DNA of 64,000 nt from Hylemonella sp. (GTDB lineage: Bacteria; Pseudomonadota; Gammaproteobacteria; Burkholderiales; Burkholderiaceae_C): assembly GCA_030695415.1 (NCBI GenBank), contig JAUYQZ010000003.1:124001-188000 (forward strand), in the 5' to 3' direction. The notes below the pieces were generated by a model. It was not told where the DNA came from, ran no database searches, and saw nothing but the letters and a program-made list of their open reading frames with translations. Numbering within the stretch: position 1 is the first letter of the stretch; each line of letters begins with the position of its first letter. This document shows, piece by piece, positions 8,756 through 17,974 of this stretch. A program made the position numbers and the translations under genes.

Positions 8756-10123
8756 ATGACGCCCGCCCAGGACCTCCACAGCACCCGTCAGCGCCTTCTG
8801 TCCGGCCTGAGCACCGCCCGGACCGAAATCGAGCTGACCATCACCCACGCCACGTCCCGGGTCTGCGAACACGCCTTTATCCAGACCGACTTCGACGGCG
8901 CCCGCGCCCAGGCGGCGGCGGCCGATCCGGCCCGCCAGCCCCTGGCCGGGCTGGCGGTTTCGGTCAAGGACCTGTTCGACGTCGCCGGGCAGGTCAGCCG
9001 CGCCGGCTCTCTGGTGCTGAACGACGCGGCGCCGGCCCGCCAGGACGCCGTGGCCGTGGCCCGGCTGCGTGCCGCCGGCGCTGCGCTGATCGGCCGGACC
9101 AACATGACCGAATTCGCCTATTCCGGGGTCGGCATCAATCCGCATTACGGCACCCCGGCCAACGCAGCAGCCACCGACCTGCCGCGCGTGCCGGGCGGCT
9201 CGTCCAGCGGAGCGGCCGTTTCCGTCGCCACGGGCGCCGCCTTCGTCGGTCTGGGCTCGGACACGGGCGGCTCCATCCGCATCCCGGCCGCCCTGCAGGG
9301 TATCGTGGGCTTCAAGAGCACCCAGCGCCTGGTTCCCCTGGACGGCACGGTGCCCCTGTCCTTCACGCTCGACACGGTCTGCGCCATGACGCGCACGGTG
9401 CGCGACGCCATCACCGCGCACGAGATTCTGGCCGCACGCCGCGTGGTCCGCAGCCATGCGCCGCTGGCGCACTACAGGATGGCTGTCGTGCCGCACGTGA
9501 TGTTCGACGGCATCGACACCACCGTGGCACATGCCTTCGAGCGCACGCTGCAAGCCCTGCGCGATGCCGGCGCCCGTATCGAGGAGATTCCCCTGCCCGC
9601 GCTGGGTGAACTGGCTGGCCTGCAGGCTAGCGGCGGTTTTGCCGCGGCCGAGGGCTACGCCTGGCATCGCCACCTGCTGGCGGACCATGCCGGCCGGTAC
9701 GACCCGCGCGTCCTGTCCCGCATCCAGCGTGGCGCCACCATCAGCGCGGCCGACTACATCGACCTGCGGCAGGCGCGGCGCAGCTGGATCGCCCGGGTCG
9801 AGCAGGCCCTGGCCGGATACGACGTCGTGCTCTCGCCCACCGTGCCTGTCGTGGCACCCCCGCTGGCCGGGGTGCTGCCCGGCACTGGCCAGGATGCGGC
9901 GCAAGACGCCGCGCGCGATGAAGCCTTCTTTCGCATCAACGGCCTGCTGCTGCGCAACCCCAGCGTGGTGAACATGCTGGACGGCTGCGCGATCTCCCTG
10001 CCCTGCCACGCGCCGGGCGAGCTTGCGGTGGGTCTGATGGTCTGGCAGGGCGCGATGCGCGATGATGTGGTCCTGAACACCGCGCAGCAGATCGAGAATC
10101 TGCTGCGTCCACAACAACCATAA
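8756..10123 (+). CDS. Amidase signature family hydrolase (GatA-like amidase)
   Basis: A 455-residue cytoplasmic amidase. The Ser-cisSer-Lys triad of the amidase signature family is visible: Lys71 in SVKDLFDVAG, the serine cluster GGSSSG at 147-152, and the nucleophile Ser173 in SDTGGSIRIP. No signal peptide is present. The ATG at 8756 fits the family start; an upstream in-frame start would place coding sequence over the rpsB promoter. It is a stand-alone gene without gatB or gatC beside it, so it is more likely a small-molecule amidase than a subunit of the Gln-tRNA amidotransferase. The substrate cannot be read from sequence. It runs 47 bases ahead of dadA and may be co-transcribed. Confidence 0.85.
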   Translation: MTPAQDLHSTRQRLLSGLSTARTEIELTITHATSRVCEHAFIQTDFDGARAQAAAADPARQPLAGLAVSVKDLFDVAGQVSRAGSLVLNDAAPARQDAVAVARLRAAGAALIGRTNMTEFAYSGVGINPHYGTPANAAATDLPRVPGGSSSGAAVSVATGAAFVGLGSDTGGSIRIPAALQGIVGFKSTQRLVPLDGTVPLSFTLDTVCAMTRTVRDAITAHEILAARRVVRSHAPLAHYRMAVVPHVMFDGIDTTVAHAFERTLQALRDAGARIEEIPLPALGELAGLQASGGFAAAEGYAWHRHLLADHAGRYDPRVLSRIQRGATISAADYIDLRQARRSWIARVEQALAGYDVVLSPTVPVVAPPLAGVLPGTGQDAAQDAARDEAFFRINGLLLRNPSVVNMLDGCAISLPCHAPGELAVGLMVWQGAMRDDVVLNTAQQIENLLRPQQP

Positions 10124-10170
10124 TCCCCATCCCGACGGTCAATCCGGCCGGCGGGAACCTCACCTCTCAC

Positions 10171-11424
10171 ATGAAAATTGCAGTCATCGGCGCCGGCATC
10201 ATCGGCGTCACCACCGCTTGGGAACTCGCCCGCGACGGCCATGAAGTCACCGTCTTCGAGCGGCGCATCGCAGCAGCCGAGGAGGGCAGCTTTGCCAACA
10301 CCGGCATCCTTGCCCCCGGCTACATCGCCCCCTGGGCCTCGCCTGGCATGCCTTTCAAGATCCTGCGCCACCTGTTGCTGCGCCACGCGCCGGTGCAGTT
10401 TTCACTGCCCCTGCGCGGCAGTGACCTGGCCTGGATGTGGAAGTCCTGGCGTGCCTGCGCCGGCGACACCTACCTGCGAAACCGCCAAAACCTCCAGGGA
10501 CTGGCCCGCTACACCCGCACGCGCCTGCATGAGCTGGCCGCTGAACTGGAACTTGATTTCGACCGCAGCCAGGGCCTGCTGGTCCTGCTGCGCTCCGAGC
10601 GTGACCACGCCCTGCTGCGCCCCGGCCTGCAGTTGCTGCGCGACCAGGGCCTGGCCCACCGCGAAGTCAGCGCCGAGGAAGCGCGCACCATCGAGCCAGC
10701 CCTGAACCCCGACACCACCTTCCACGGCGCCCTGCACCTGCCCGATGACGAAGTTGCGAACTGCCGGCAGTTTGTCTTGCTGCTGAAGAACGCGGCGCTG
10801 GCCCGAGGCGTGCAATTTGACTTCGGTACCACGGTCGAGAGCCTGGCACCCGGCCAGGGCATGGAGGTCCAGCTCGCTGGCGAAGCGCGGCCGCGGCAGT
10901 TCGACGCAGCCGTGCTGTGCGCCGGGGTTGACTCGGCCCGGCTGCTGCGCCCCCTGGGCGTGAAGATTCCGCTGGCCACGGTTTATGGCTACTCGGTCAG
11001 CGCCAACGTGCGCGAACCGCTGAACGCCCCGCGCAGCGCCGTCATGGACGAGCGCTACAAGGTGGCCATTGCACGCCTGGGCAACCGGGTGCGCGTGGGA
11101 GGGGGCGCCGAACTGGGCGGCCGTGCCGAGCGACAGAGCAAGACCGCCCTGCAGACCCTGTACAAGGTGCTGCACGACTGGTTCCCCGGCGCAGCCATCA
11201 CGTCCAGCGGTGTGCAGACCTGGAAGGGCGCACGCGCCATGCTGCCCGATGGTCCGCCCCTGCTGGGCGCCAGTGGCATCCCGGGCCTGTGGCTGAACTG
11301 CGGCCACGGCGCCAGTGGCTGGGCCCTGGGCTGTGGCTCCGCCCGCGCCCTGGCCGACCTGATGGGCGGCCACCGGCCCGACGTCGCGCTGGACGGCTTT
11401 GGCATCGACCGACTGCGTGCCTGA
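10171..11424 (+). CDS. dadA: D-amino-acid dehydrogenase (DadA-type FAD oxidoreductase)
   Basis: A 417-residue FAD-dependent oxidoreductase of the DAO family. The N-terminal dinucleotide-binding motif is GAGIIG (residues 7-12), followed by TAWELARDGHEVTVFERR. The C-terminal LWLNCGHGASGWALGCGSAR block matches DadA. DadA oxidises D-amino acids to 2-oxo acids and passes electrons to the respiratory chain at the inner membrane. No alanine racemase gene lies beside it, so the exact substrate (D-Ala or another D-amino acid) is an inference. It is preceded by an amidase gene and followed by an HDOD gene after 46 bases. Confidence 0.85.
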   Translation: MKIAVIGAGIIGVTTAWELARDGHEVTVFERRIAAAEEGSFANTGILAPGYIAPWASPGMPFKILRHLLLRHAPVQFSLPLRGSDLAWMWKSWRACAGDTYLRNRQNLQGLARYTRTRLHELAAELELDFDRSQGLLVLLRSERDHALLRPGLQLLRDQGLAHREVSAEEARTIEPALNPDTTFHGALHLPDDEVANCRQFVLLLKNAALARGVQFDFGTTVESLAPGQGMEVQLAGEARPRQFDAAVLCAGVDSARLLRPLGVKIPLATVYGYSVSANVREPLNAPRSAVMDERYKVAIARLGNRVRVGGGAELGGRAERQSKTALQTLYKVLHDWFPGAAITSSGVQTWKGARAMLPDGPPLLGASGIPGLWLNCGHGASGWALGCGSARALADLMGGHRPDVALDGFGIDRLRA

Positions 11425-11470
11425 AAAGAGATTGTGTACAGTAGGCGTCATCCCGATAGACAATGTCACC

Positions 11471-12319
11471 ATGAGCCCCGAACTGTCGCAAAAGCTGGCC
11501 GCCGCCGTCGATCGCATGCCGGCCTTCCCCAAAAGTGTGCAGGCCATCCTGGACCTGACCCGCGACGTGAACTGCACGCCCAAGGACCTGGTGCAGGTGA
11601 TCGACAAGGACCCGGTGGTCACGGTCAAGATCCTCAAGGTCGTCAATTCGGCCTACTACAGCCTGCCCAAGCAGATCACATCGATCAACCACGCCGTGGT
11701 CTTCCTCGGCTTCAACACCATCAAGAATCTGGCCCTGGGCATCGCCGCCATCGGCATGCTGCCCAAGAGCAATGCCGCCGGCTTCGATGTGCAGAAATAC
11801 CTGCTGCACTCGCTGGCCACGGCCAATATCGCCAAGAAGATCGCCAGCGATGTGGATGGCGCGGACCCGATGGACTGCTTCATCGCCGGCCTGCTGCATG
11901 ACTTCGGCAAGGTGGTCTTCGCCCAGTTCCTGCCTGAAGAGTTCCGCCAGGCCCTGGAGGTCTGCCAGCGGGATGGAAGTTCGCTGCACGAGGCGCTGCG
12001 CCAGACCATCGGTGTGGACCACGCGGTGGTGGGCGGCATGCTGGTGGAGAAGTGGCGCTTCGCCCCCAACCTCATCGAGACCATCCAGAACATGCATGGC
12101 GACGATCTGAAGGACACGCCCATGGTGGCCTGCGTCTTCGCCGCCAACCAGATCAGCAAGAAACTGCAGTTCGGTTTCGGTGGCAACCACTACGTGGAAG
12201 CGCTCTCCCCTGCCATGGCCAAGCGGCTCGGTGGCGACCTTGACCAGGTCATCTCCGGGCTCGGCGACCTTCAGCCTCTCTTCGAGGAAGCGCAGGTCTT
12301 CTCGAAGCTTGAATCATGA
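11471..12319 (+). CDS. HDOD domain signalling protein
   Basis: A 282-residue protein made almost wholly of one HDOD domain, a relative of HD phosphohydrolases found in bacterial signalling. It starts MSPELSQKLAAAVDRMPAFP and shows the LVQVIDKDPVVTVKILKVVN segment typical of HDOD. An HD dipeptide is present in GLLHDFGK (His143-Asp144). The full phosphohydrolase metal set is uncertain, as usual for HDOD. No receiver, GGDEF or other output domain is attached. The ATG at 11471 is chosen as the family start; a -10-like GACAAT ends 6 bases before it. The stop overlaps the next gene by 4 bases, so the two are probably translated together. Confidence 0.85.
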   Translation: MSPELSQKLAAAVDRMPAFPKSVQAILDLTRDVNCTPKDLVQVIDKDPVVTVKILKVVNSAYYSLPKQITSINHAVVFLGFNTIKNLALGIAAIGMLPKSNAAGFDVQKYLLHSLATANIAKKIASDVDGADPMDCFIAGLLHDFGKVVFAQFLPEEFRQALEVCQRDGSSLHEALRQTIGVDHAVVGGMLVEKWRFAPNLIETIQNMHGDDLKDTPMVACVFAANQISKKLQFGFGGNHYVEALSPAMAKRLGGDLDQVISGLGDLQPLFEEAQVFSKLES

Positions 12320-13203
12320 AAATCAAGTTCTGGGGTGTTCGCGGCTCGATCGCATCGCCTGGGCCGCACACGGTGCGCTACGGTGGCAACACCACCTGCA
12401 TCGAGGTGCGCACCGACAACAACGAACTCATCATCCTGGATGCCGGCACCGGGATCTTCCCGCTCTCGCAGACCCTGCTGGCCGAGTTGCCGGTGCAGGC
12501 CAACGTGTTCATCAGCCACTCGCACTGGGACCACATCCAGGGCCTGCCCTTCTTCATTCCCAACTTCATACCCGGCAATGTCCTGCGCCTGCACGGTGCC
12601 TACGACCCGGTCTCGGGCCAGGGCGTGGAGCAGGTCATGTCGGTCCAGCTGCAGTACAGCTACTTCCCGGTGCGTGAGGCCGAGATGAAGGGCAGCATCG
12701 AATACGTCACGCTGATGCCCGAGCAGAGCATCCAGGTGGGCAGCGCAACCATCACGCCCTATCTGCTCAACCACCCGGTCATCAACTTTGGCTACCGCAT
12801 CGAGGCGGGCGGCAAGTCGGTCTTCTTCACCGGGGACCATGAGCCGCCGTACAACATCTACTCGCCGCAGGATCCCGAGTACGCCGAATACCAGTCCTTC
12901 GTCGATGAAAAGCAGGCCGCCATCGTCCGCGGCATGCAGGGCGTGGATGTTCTGATCGCCGACACCTCTTACACCGCGCAGGAGTATCCAGCCAAGGTCG
13001 GCTGGGGCCACGGCACCTTCGCCTCCAGCATCCAGTACGCCGTGCAGGCCGGGGCCAAGGTCCTCTACTGCACGCACCACGAACCCACGCGCAGCGACGA
13101 TGCGCTGGAGACCGTCTTCGCACAGGCCCTGGCCGCCAACCCCGTCCCCCCCGACGGACCGAACATACGGCTGGCCAGTGAAGGCCACAGCTACGAATTC
13201 TGA
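12316..13203 (+). CDS. Metallo-beta-lactamase-fold hydrolase
   Basis: A 295-residue MBL-fold protein. The metal-binding motif HSHWDH is at residues 68-73, LDAGTG at 42-47 is a typical preceding loop, FFTGDHE supplies a further metal ligand, and a late histidine pair occurs in CTHHEPTRSDD. The start MKIKFWGVRGSIASPGPHTV is characteristic of a conserved MBL subgroup (GVRGS), often near cyclic-nucleotide or HDOD signalling genes. The ATG overlaps the HDOD stop (ATGA). The substrate is unknown; a cyclic-nucleotide phosphodiesterase or similar phosphoesterase is possible. Confidence 0.8.
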   Translation: MKIKFWGVRGSIASPGPHTVRYGGNTTCIEVRTDNNELIILDAGTGIFPLSQTLLAELPVQANVFISHSHWDHIQGLPFFIPNFIPGNVLRLHGAYDPVSGQGVEQVMSVQLQYSYFPVREAEMKGSIEYVTLMPEQSIQVGSATITPYLLNHPVINFGYRIEAGGKSVFFTGDHEPPYNIYSPQDPEYAEYQSFVDEKQAAIVRGMQGVDVLIADTSYTAQEYPAKVGWGHGTFASSIQYAVQAGAKVLYCTHHEPTRSDDALETVFAQALAANPVPPDGPNIRLASEGHSYEF

Positions 13204-13218
13204 GCCGGGCCAGGCTTC

Positions 13219-14661
13219 ATGCAGTGCATCGTTCCCGGCGTGTCTCATCCGCTGCACAGCGCAGCGGCCACGCGCGTCCTGGAAGCCGCACTGGCGGCCA
13301 GCCTGCCACCCCACACGCTGATGCAGCGCGCCGGTCTGGCCACGGCACGGCTGGCACTGGCACTGGCGCCGCATGCGCACCGCTTCTGGATCGCCTGCGG
13401 TCCGGGCAACAATGGTGGCGACGGCCTGGAAGCGGCCATGCATCTGCAGCAATGGGGCAAGACGCCCCTGATCACCTGGCTCGGTACCCCCGACAGCGTT
13501 CCCGCCGATGCCCGTGCCTCGCACTCGCGGGCCGTGTCGGCCGGCGTGCGCTTTGTAGACGCGCCGCCGGAAGACTGCGATGCCTGTATCGACGCCATGC
13601 TCGGCACGGGCGCGAGCCGCGCGCCCGCTGGGCGCATGGCCGAGTGGATCGCCCGCATCAACACCCTGCAGGTACCGGTGCTGGCGGTGGACCTGCCATC
13701 GGGCCTGAATGCCGACACCGGAACTGCCGCCGCGCCCTGTGCGCGCGCCAGCCATACCCTGAGCCTGCTGACCCTCAAGCCCGGGCTCTACACCGCGCAA
13801 GGGCGCGACCAGACCGGCCGGGTCTGGTTCGAGTCCTTGGGAGCTGACCTGGCGGACCAGGCCCCGCAAGCGTGCCTTGGCGGTGCCCCCGAGCTTGTCG
13901 CACGCGAGCATGCCACCCACAAGGGCAGCTACGGTGACGTGGCCATCGTCGGCGGCGCACCCGGCATGAGTGGCGCGGCCCTACTCGCCGCCAGCGCGGC
14001 ACTGCAACACGGTGCCGGCCGCGTCTACGTGGTGTTGCTCGACGGCGGCAACCTGGGTGTCGCCCCCGACCAGCCCGAGCTGATGTTCCGCACGCCAGAG
14101 GCCATGGATCCCGCCACGCTGACCGTGGTTGCCGGTTGCGGTGGTGGCGGTGCCATCGCGGCGCAGCTGGCACGCCTGCTATCCACGGCACCCCGTCTGG
14201 TGCTGGACGCCGACGCGCTCAATGCCGTGGCCCGGGACAGCCAGCTGGCCACCTTGCTGCGGGCACGCACCGGCCGTCAGCGCGAGACCGTCCTGACGCC
14301 GCATCCGCTGGAAGCGGCACGCCTGCTGGACCGAACGACCATCGAGGTACAGCAAGACCGGCCGGCCGCTGCGCGGCAGCTGGCGCAGCAGTTTGCCTGC
14401 ACGGTGGTGTTGAAGGGCTCGGGCACGGTGATTGCCGCGCCAGCTGAAACACCCGTCATCAATCCCACGGGCAACGCGCGCCTGGCCACGGCGGGTACGG
14501 GCGACGTGCTGGCCGGCCTGATCGGTGCACGCCTGGCGCGGGGTGAGACTGCTTTTGATGCGGCTTGCGCCGCCGTCTGGCTGCATGGACAGGCGGCAGA
14601 TGCCTGGCCAGCCGGAACGCCGCTGACCGCCGGCGCGCTGGCCCAGGCCGTGGCCGGCTGA
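13219..14661 (+). CDS. nnr: Bifunctional NAD(P)H-hydrate epimerase / ADP-dependent dehydratase
   Basis: A 480-residue cytoplasmic metabolite-repair enzyme. The N-terminal YjeF_N domain (about 1-215) epimerises R-NAD(P)HX; its motif GPGNNGGDG is at residues 61-69 and LAVDLPSGLNADTG follows. The C-terminal carbohydrate-kinase-like domain (about 225-480) dehydrates S-NAD(P)HX; HKGSYGDVAIVGGAPGMSGA, LTPHPLEAARLL and the terminal GTGDVLAGLIGA are complete. Both halves look functional. It follows the MBL gene by 15 bases and ends 4 bases from a converging SDR gene. Confidence 0.93.
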   Translation: MQCIVPGVSHPLHSAAATRVLEAALAASLPPHTLMQRAGLATARLALALAPHAHRFWIACGPGNNGGDGLEAAMHLQQWGKTPLITWLGTPDSVPADARASHSRAVSAGVRFVDAPPEDCDACIDAMLGTGASRAPAGRMAEWIARINTLQVPVLAVDLPSGLNADTGTAAAPCARASHTLSLLTLKPGLYTAQGRDQTGRVWFESLGADLADQAPQACLGGAPELVAREHATHKGSYGDVAIVGGAPGMSGAALLAASAALQHGAGRVYVVLLDGGNLGVAPDQPELMFRTPEAMDPATLTVVAGCGGGGAIAAQLARLLSTAPRLVLDADALNAVARDSQLATLLRARTGRQRETVLTPHPLEAARLLDRTTIEVQQDRPAAARQLAQQFACTVVLKGSGTVIAAPAETPVINPTGNARLATAGTGDVLAGLIGARLARGETAFDAACAAVWLHGQAADAWPAGTPLTAGALAQAVAG

Positions 14662-14665
14662 CGCG

Positions 14666-15421
14666 TCAGCCGCGCCCGACAAAGGGCATCTTCGTCGCCA
14701 TCACCGTGTGGAAGAGCACATTGACCTCAAGCGGCAGATTGGCCATGTAGAGCACCGACTGGCCAACGATGTCCACATCCATCAGGGGCTCCACCGCGAT
14801 GTCCCCATTGGCCTGCGGTACGCCCTGGGCCATGCGAGCCGCCAGATCGGTGGCGGCATTGCCGATGTCGATCTGACCGACCGCAATGTCGTAGGGTCGG
14901 CCGTCCAGCGAAGCCGCCTTGGTCAGGCCCATGACACCGTGCTTGGTGGCGGTATAGGCGATCGAATTGGGTCGCGGTGCGTGGGCCGAGATCGAGCCGT
15001 TGTTGATGATGCGCCCGCCGCGCGGGCTCTGGGCCTTCATCACGCGGAATGCATTCTGGATGCACAGGAACATGCCGGTGAGGTTCACATCCACCACACC
15101 CTGCCACTGCGCCACCGTCAACTCCTCCAGCGGTACGCCAGGTGCGCCCATGCCAGCGTTGTTGAACAGCACGTCCACACGGCCCCAAGCCTGCACGGTG
15201 GCGTCAAACAACGCCCGCACGGCCTCCGGCTTGGCCACGTCGGTCGGCAGCACCAGGGCGCGTGCACCGGCGCCGCTGGTCGCGGCAACCGCCTCCAGCA
15301 GTTCGTGCCGGCGTCCGGCGAGCGCCACGCTGTAACCATCGGCCAGGAGGGCCAGCGCCGCCGCCTTGCCGATGCCCGTGCCAGCGCCCGTCACGATGGC
15401 GACCTTCTTCATACCGATCAT
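14666..15421 (-). CDS. Short-chain dehydrogenase/reductase
   Basis: A 251-residue Rossmann-fold SDR. The cofactor motif TGAGTGIG is at residues 11-18, NNAGMG follows, and the catalytic Ser and Tyr-x3-Lys are in [12 protein letters not shown] and AYTATKHG. An Arg pair (GRR) after the second strand suggests NADP(H) preference. I chose the ATG at 15421 because GGGGAGA lies 9 bases upstream; a TTG two codons earlier and an ATG three codons later are alternatives. The substrate is not evident. It is convergent with nnr and lies 27 bases after rnr, so it is probably co-transcribed with rnr. Confidence 0.8.
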   Translation of the reverse strand: MIGMKKVAIVTGAGTGIGKAAALALLADGYSVALAGRRHELLEAVAATSGAGARALVLPTDVAKPEAVRALFDATVQAWGRVDVLFNNAGMGAPGVPLEELTVAQWQGVVDVNLTGMFLCIQNAFRVMKAQSPRGGRIINNGSISAHAPRPNSIAYTATKHGVMGLTKAASLDGRPYDIAVGQIDIGNAATDLAARMAQGVPQANGDIAVEPLMDVDIVGQSVLYMANLPLEVNVLFHTVMATKMPFVGRG

Positions 15422-15448
15422 CTTCAACGGTCTCCCCGTATCAAGCCA

Positions 15449-17731
15449 TCAACGCCGCGTGTTGCGCCCCTTGCCCCGGGCCTTGTCCGTGACCTTTTTG
15501 GCCGCAGCCTTGACCGAGGCCTTGAGCGCCTGGATGGGCGAAGGCAAGCTGCGCATGCCCGCATCGCCGGCCTTGTTGTTGCGCGCACCGCGTTTGCCCG
15601 ATGACTTGCGCGACGCGCCGCCGGCCTCGTCGCCCGTCTCGGGCGCCAGCCCCTTGTCGCGCAACGCGCGCGCGGTCAGCTCCTCGCCCTCGCGCACCAG
15701 GCGGAAGTCGATGCGCCGGCCATCGAGGTCCACCCGGCTGACCTGCACCCGCACCCGCGTGCCGATGGCGTAGCGGATACCCGTGCGCTCGCCGCGCAAC
15801 TCCTGGCGCGCCTCGTCGAAGCGGAAGTACTCACCACCGAGCTCGGTGATGTGGATCAGCCCCTCCACGTACATGGCGTCCAGCGTGACGAACAGTCCGA
15901 AGCTGGTGGCCGACGTGACCACGCCGCCAAACTCCTCGCCCAGATGCTCGCGCATGTACTTGCACTTGAGCCAGGCCTCCACGTCGCGACTGGCCTCGTC
16001 GGCGCGGCGCTCGTTGGCGCTGCAGTGCAGGCCAGCAGCCTGCCAGGCCATGAGTTCGGCGCTGACCTTCTTCGGCTTCTCGCCGCCGGCCTTGAGCTTG
16101 GCGGCCTCACTCTTCTCGATCCGCTTCGAAAGCTTGGCATGCGCCTCACCCGGCGTCGGCAGAACCGGCAGGTGATAGCGCGTCTTGCCCAGGATGGCCT
16201 TGATCACGCGATGCACCAGCAGATCGGGGTAGCGCCGGATGGGGCTGGTGAAGTGGGTGTAGGCCTCGAAAGCCAGGCCGAAGTGGCCGCTGTTGTGCGG
16301 TGTGTAGATGGCCTGCTGCATGGAGCGCAGCAGCATGGAGTGGATCTGCTGTGCGTCCGGGCGCTCCTTGGTGGCAATGGCAATCGCCTGGAACTCCGCT
16401 GGCGAGGGATCCTCGCTGATGGTCAGGCCCACACCGGTGACCTTGAGGTAGTTACGCAGCAGCTCGTTCTTCTCGGGCGTTGGCCCCTCGTGTACTCGGA
16501 ACAGGCCGGCATGCTTGCTCTGGCCGATGAAGTCGGCGCTGCAGACGTTGGCCGCCAGCATGGCTTCCTCGATCAGGCGGTGCGCCTCGTTGCGCGTGCG
16601 CGGCACGATCTTTTCAATCCGGCCGCTCTCGTCACAGATGATCTGCGTCTCGGTGGTCTCGAAATCGACCGCGCCACGCTTGGCACGCGCAGCCAGCAGG
16701 GCGCGGTAGACGTCGTGCAGGTTCAGCAGATCCTGGATGCGGTCCTTGCGCTTGGCCGCTTCCGGCCCGCGCGTGTTAGCCAGAATCGCCGCCACCTCGG
16801 TGTAGGTGAAGCGCGCGTGGCTGTGCATCACGGCCGGGTAGAACTGGTAGGCCGTGACCTCGCCCTCGCTGCTCACGAACATGTCGCAGACCATGCACAG
16901 GCGGTCCACGTCCGGATTCAGCGAGCACAGGCCGTTGGAGAGCTTCTCCGGCAGCATGGGGATCACGCGGCGCGGAAAGTAGACGCTGGTGGCGCGTTCG
17001 TAGGCATCGACGTCGATCGGCGTGCCGGTCTCCACGTAGTGGCTGACGTCGGCGATCGCCACCAGCAGGCGCCAGCCTTGCTGGGCGCTCCTGCCGCGGC
17101 CCTGAGTGGACGGCTCGCAGTAGACGGCATCATCGAAATCGCGCGCGTCTTCGCCGTCGATGGTGACCAGCGGGACGTCGGTCAGGTCGACGCGGTGCTG
17201 GCTGTCCTGCTCCCTCACCTTGTCGGGCAGACCGCGTGCCTGCGCGATGCAGGCCTCGGAGAACTCGTGGGGCACGCTGTACTTGCGCACCGCGATCTCG
17301 ATCTCCATACCCGGATCATCGACCTCGCCGAGCACTTCCTTGATGCGTCCCACGGGCTGACCGAACAGCGCCGGCGGCTCGACCAGTTCGACCACCACCA
17401 CCTGGCCAGCCTTGGCTTGCCCGGTGGCGCTCTTGGGGATCAGGATGTCCTGGCCATAGCGCTTGTCCTCGGGCGCCACCAGCCAGACACCGCCCTCCTG
17501 CAGCAGGCGGCCGATGATGGGCTGCGGGGCGCGCTCCATGATCTCCACCACGCGCCCCTCGGGCCGGCCCTTGCGGTCCAGGCGCACCACCCGCGCCTTG
17601 ACGCGGTCCTTGTGCAGCACGGCGCGCATCTCGTTGGGCGGCAGGTAGATGTCGGGCTCGCCGTCATCACGCACCACAAAACCATGACCATCACGGTGTC
17701 CGTTGATGGTCCCTTCAATTTCTTCCAGCAG
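15449..17731 (-). CDS. rnr: Ribonuclease R (start codon unresolved)
   Basis: A processive 3'-to-5' exoribonuclease of about 760 residues. The N-terminal cold-shock/HTH part contains GTINGHRDGHGFVVRDDG. The RNB catalytic block includes TIDGEDARDFDDAVYCE with its metal-binding aspartates, and HYTHFTSPIRRYPDLLVHR is the family signature. A C-terminal S1 domain (VTSATSFGLFVTLDAMYVEG) precedes a basic tail (KSSGKRGARNNK). The start is odd: between the antisense tRNA-Leu gene (ends at 17781 on this side) and the conserved GTINGHR block there is no in-frame ATG, GTG or TTG. I end the call at a CTG (17731). In-frame GTG codons at 17866 and 17863 and a TTG at 17899 would make the N-terminus antisense to the tRNA. 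Confidence 0.85.
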   Translation of the reverse strand: MLEEIEGTINGHRDGHGFVVRDDGEPDIYLPPNEMRAVLHKDRVKARVVRLDRKGRPEGRVVEIMERAPQPIIGRLLQEGGVWLVAPEDKRYGQDILIPKSATGQAKAGQVVVVELVEPPALFGQPVGRIKEVLGEVDDPGMEIEIAVRKYSVPHEFSEACIAQARGLPDKVREQDSQHRVDLTDVPLVTIDGEDARDFDDAVYCEPSTQGRGRSAQQGWRLLVAIADVSHYVETGTPIDVDAYERATSVYFPRRVIPMLPEKLSNGLCSLNPDVDRLCMVCDMFVSSEGEVTAYQFYPAVMHSHARFTYTEVAAILANTRGPEAAKRKDRIQDLLNLHDVYRALLAARAKRGAVDFETTETQIICDESGRIEKIVPRTRNEAHRLIEEAMLAANVCSADFIGQSKHAGLFRVHEGPTPEKNELLRNYLKVTGVGLTISEDPSPAEFQAIAIATKERPDAQQIHSMLLRSMQQAIYTPHNSGHFGLAFEAYTHFTSPIRRYPDLLVHRVIKAILGKTRYHLPVLPTPGEAHAKLSKRIEKSEAAKLKAGGEKPKKVSAELMAWQAAGLHCSANERRADEASRDVEAWLKCKYMREHLGEEFGGVVTSATSFGLFVTLDAMYVEGLIHITELGGEYFRFDEARQELRGERTGIRYAIGTRVRVQVSRVDLDGRRIDFRLVREGEELTARALRDKGLAPETGDEAGGASRKSSGKRGARNNKAGDAGMRSLPSPIQALKASVKAAAKKVTDKARGKGRNTRR

Positions 17732-17780
17732 TCCGCTGGATCGCTCTAAATTTCTGATATGATTCTCGCTTTCCTGAGAT

Positions 17781-17865
<85 letters not shown>

Positions 17866-17874
17866 CAAATATAC

Positions 17875-17897
17875 GGTAAAACCATTGAGGTTTTACC
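17875..17897 (+). repeat. Perfect 9-bp inverted repeat after tRNA-Leu
   Basis: GGTAAAACC and GGTTTTACC are separated by five bases, 9 bases downstream of the tRNA CCA end. No T-run follows directly. It could be a 3'-processing hairpin or simply part of the trailer preceding the terminator. Confidence 0.5.
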
Positions 17898-17904
17898 AAC
17901 GAAA

Positions 17905-17930
17905 GCCGCTGAGACCTCAGCGGCTTTTTT
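17905..17930 (+). terminator. Intrinsic terminator of tRNA-Leu
   Basis: A nine-base perfect stem (GCCGCTGAG / CTCAGCGGC) with a two-base gap is followed by six T residues, 40 bases beyond the tRNA. This is a typical Rho-independent terminator. Confidence 0.85.
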
Positions 17931-17974
17931 CATGGGCCGGCCCGCAAGGCACCGGCCGCTCTGACGAACATCGC

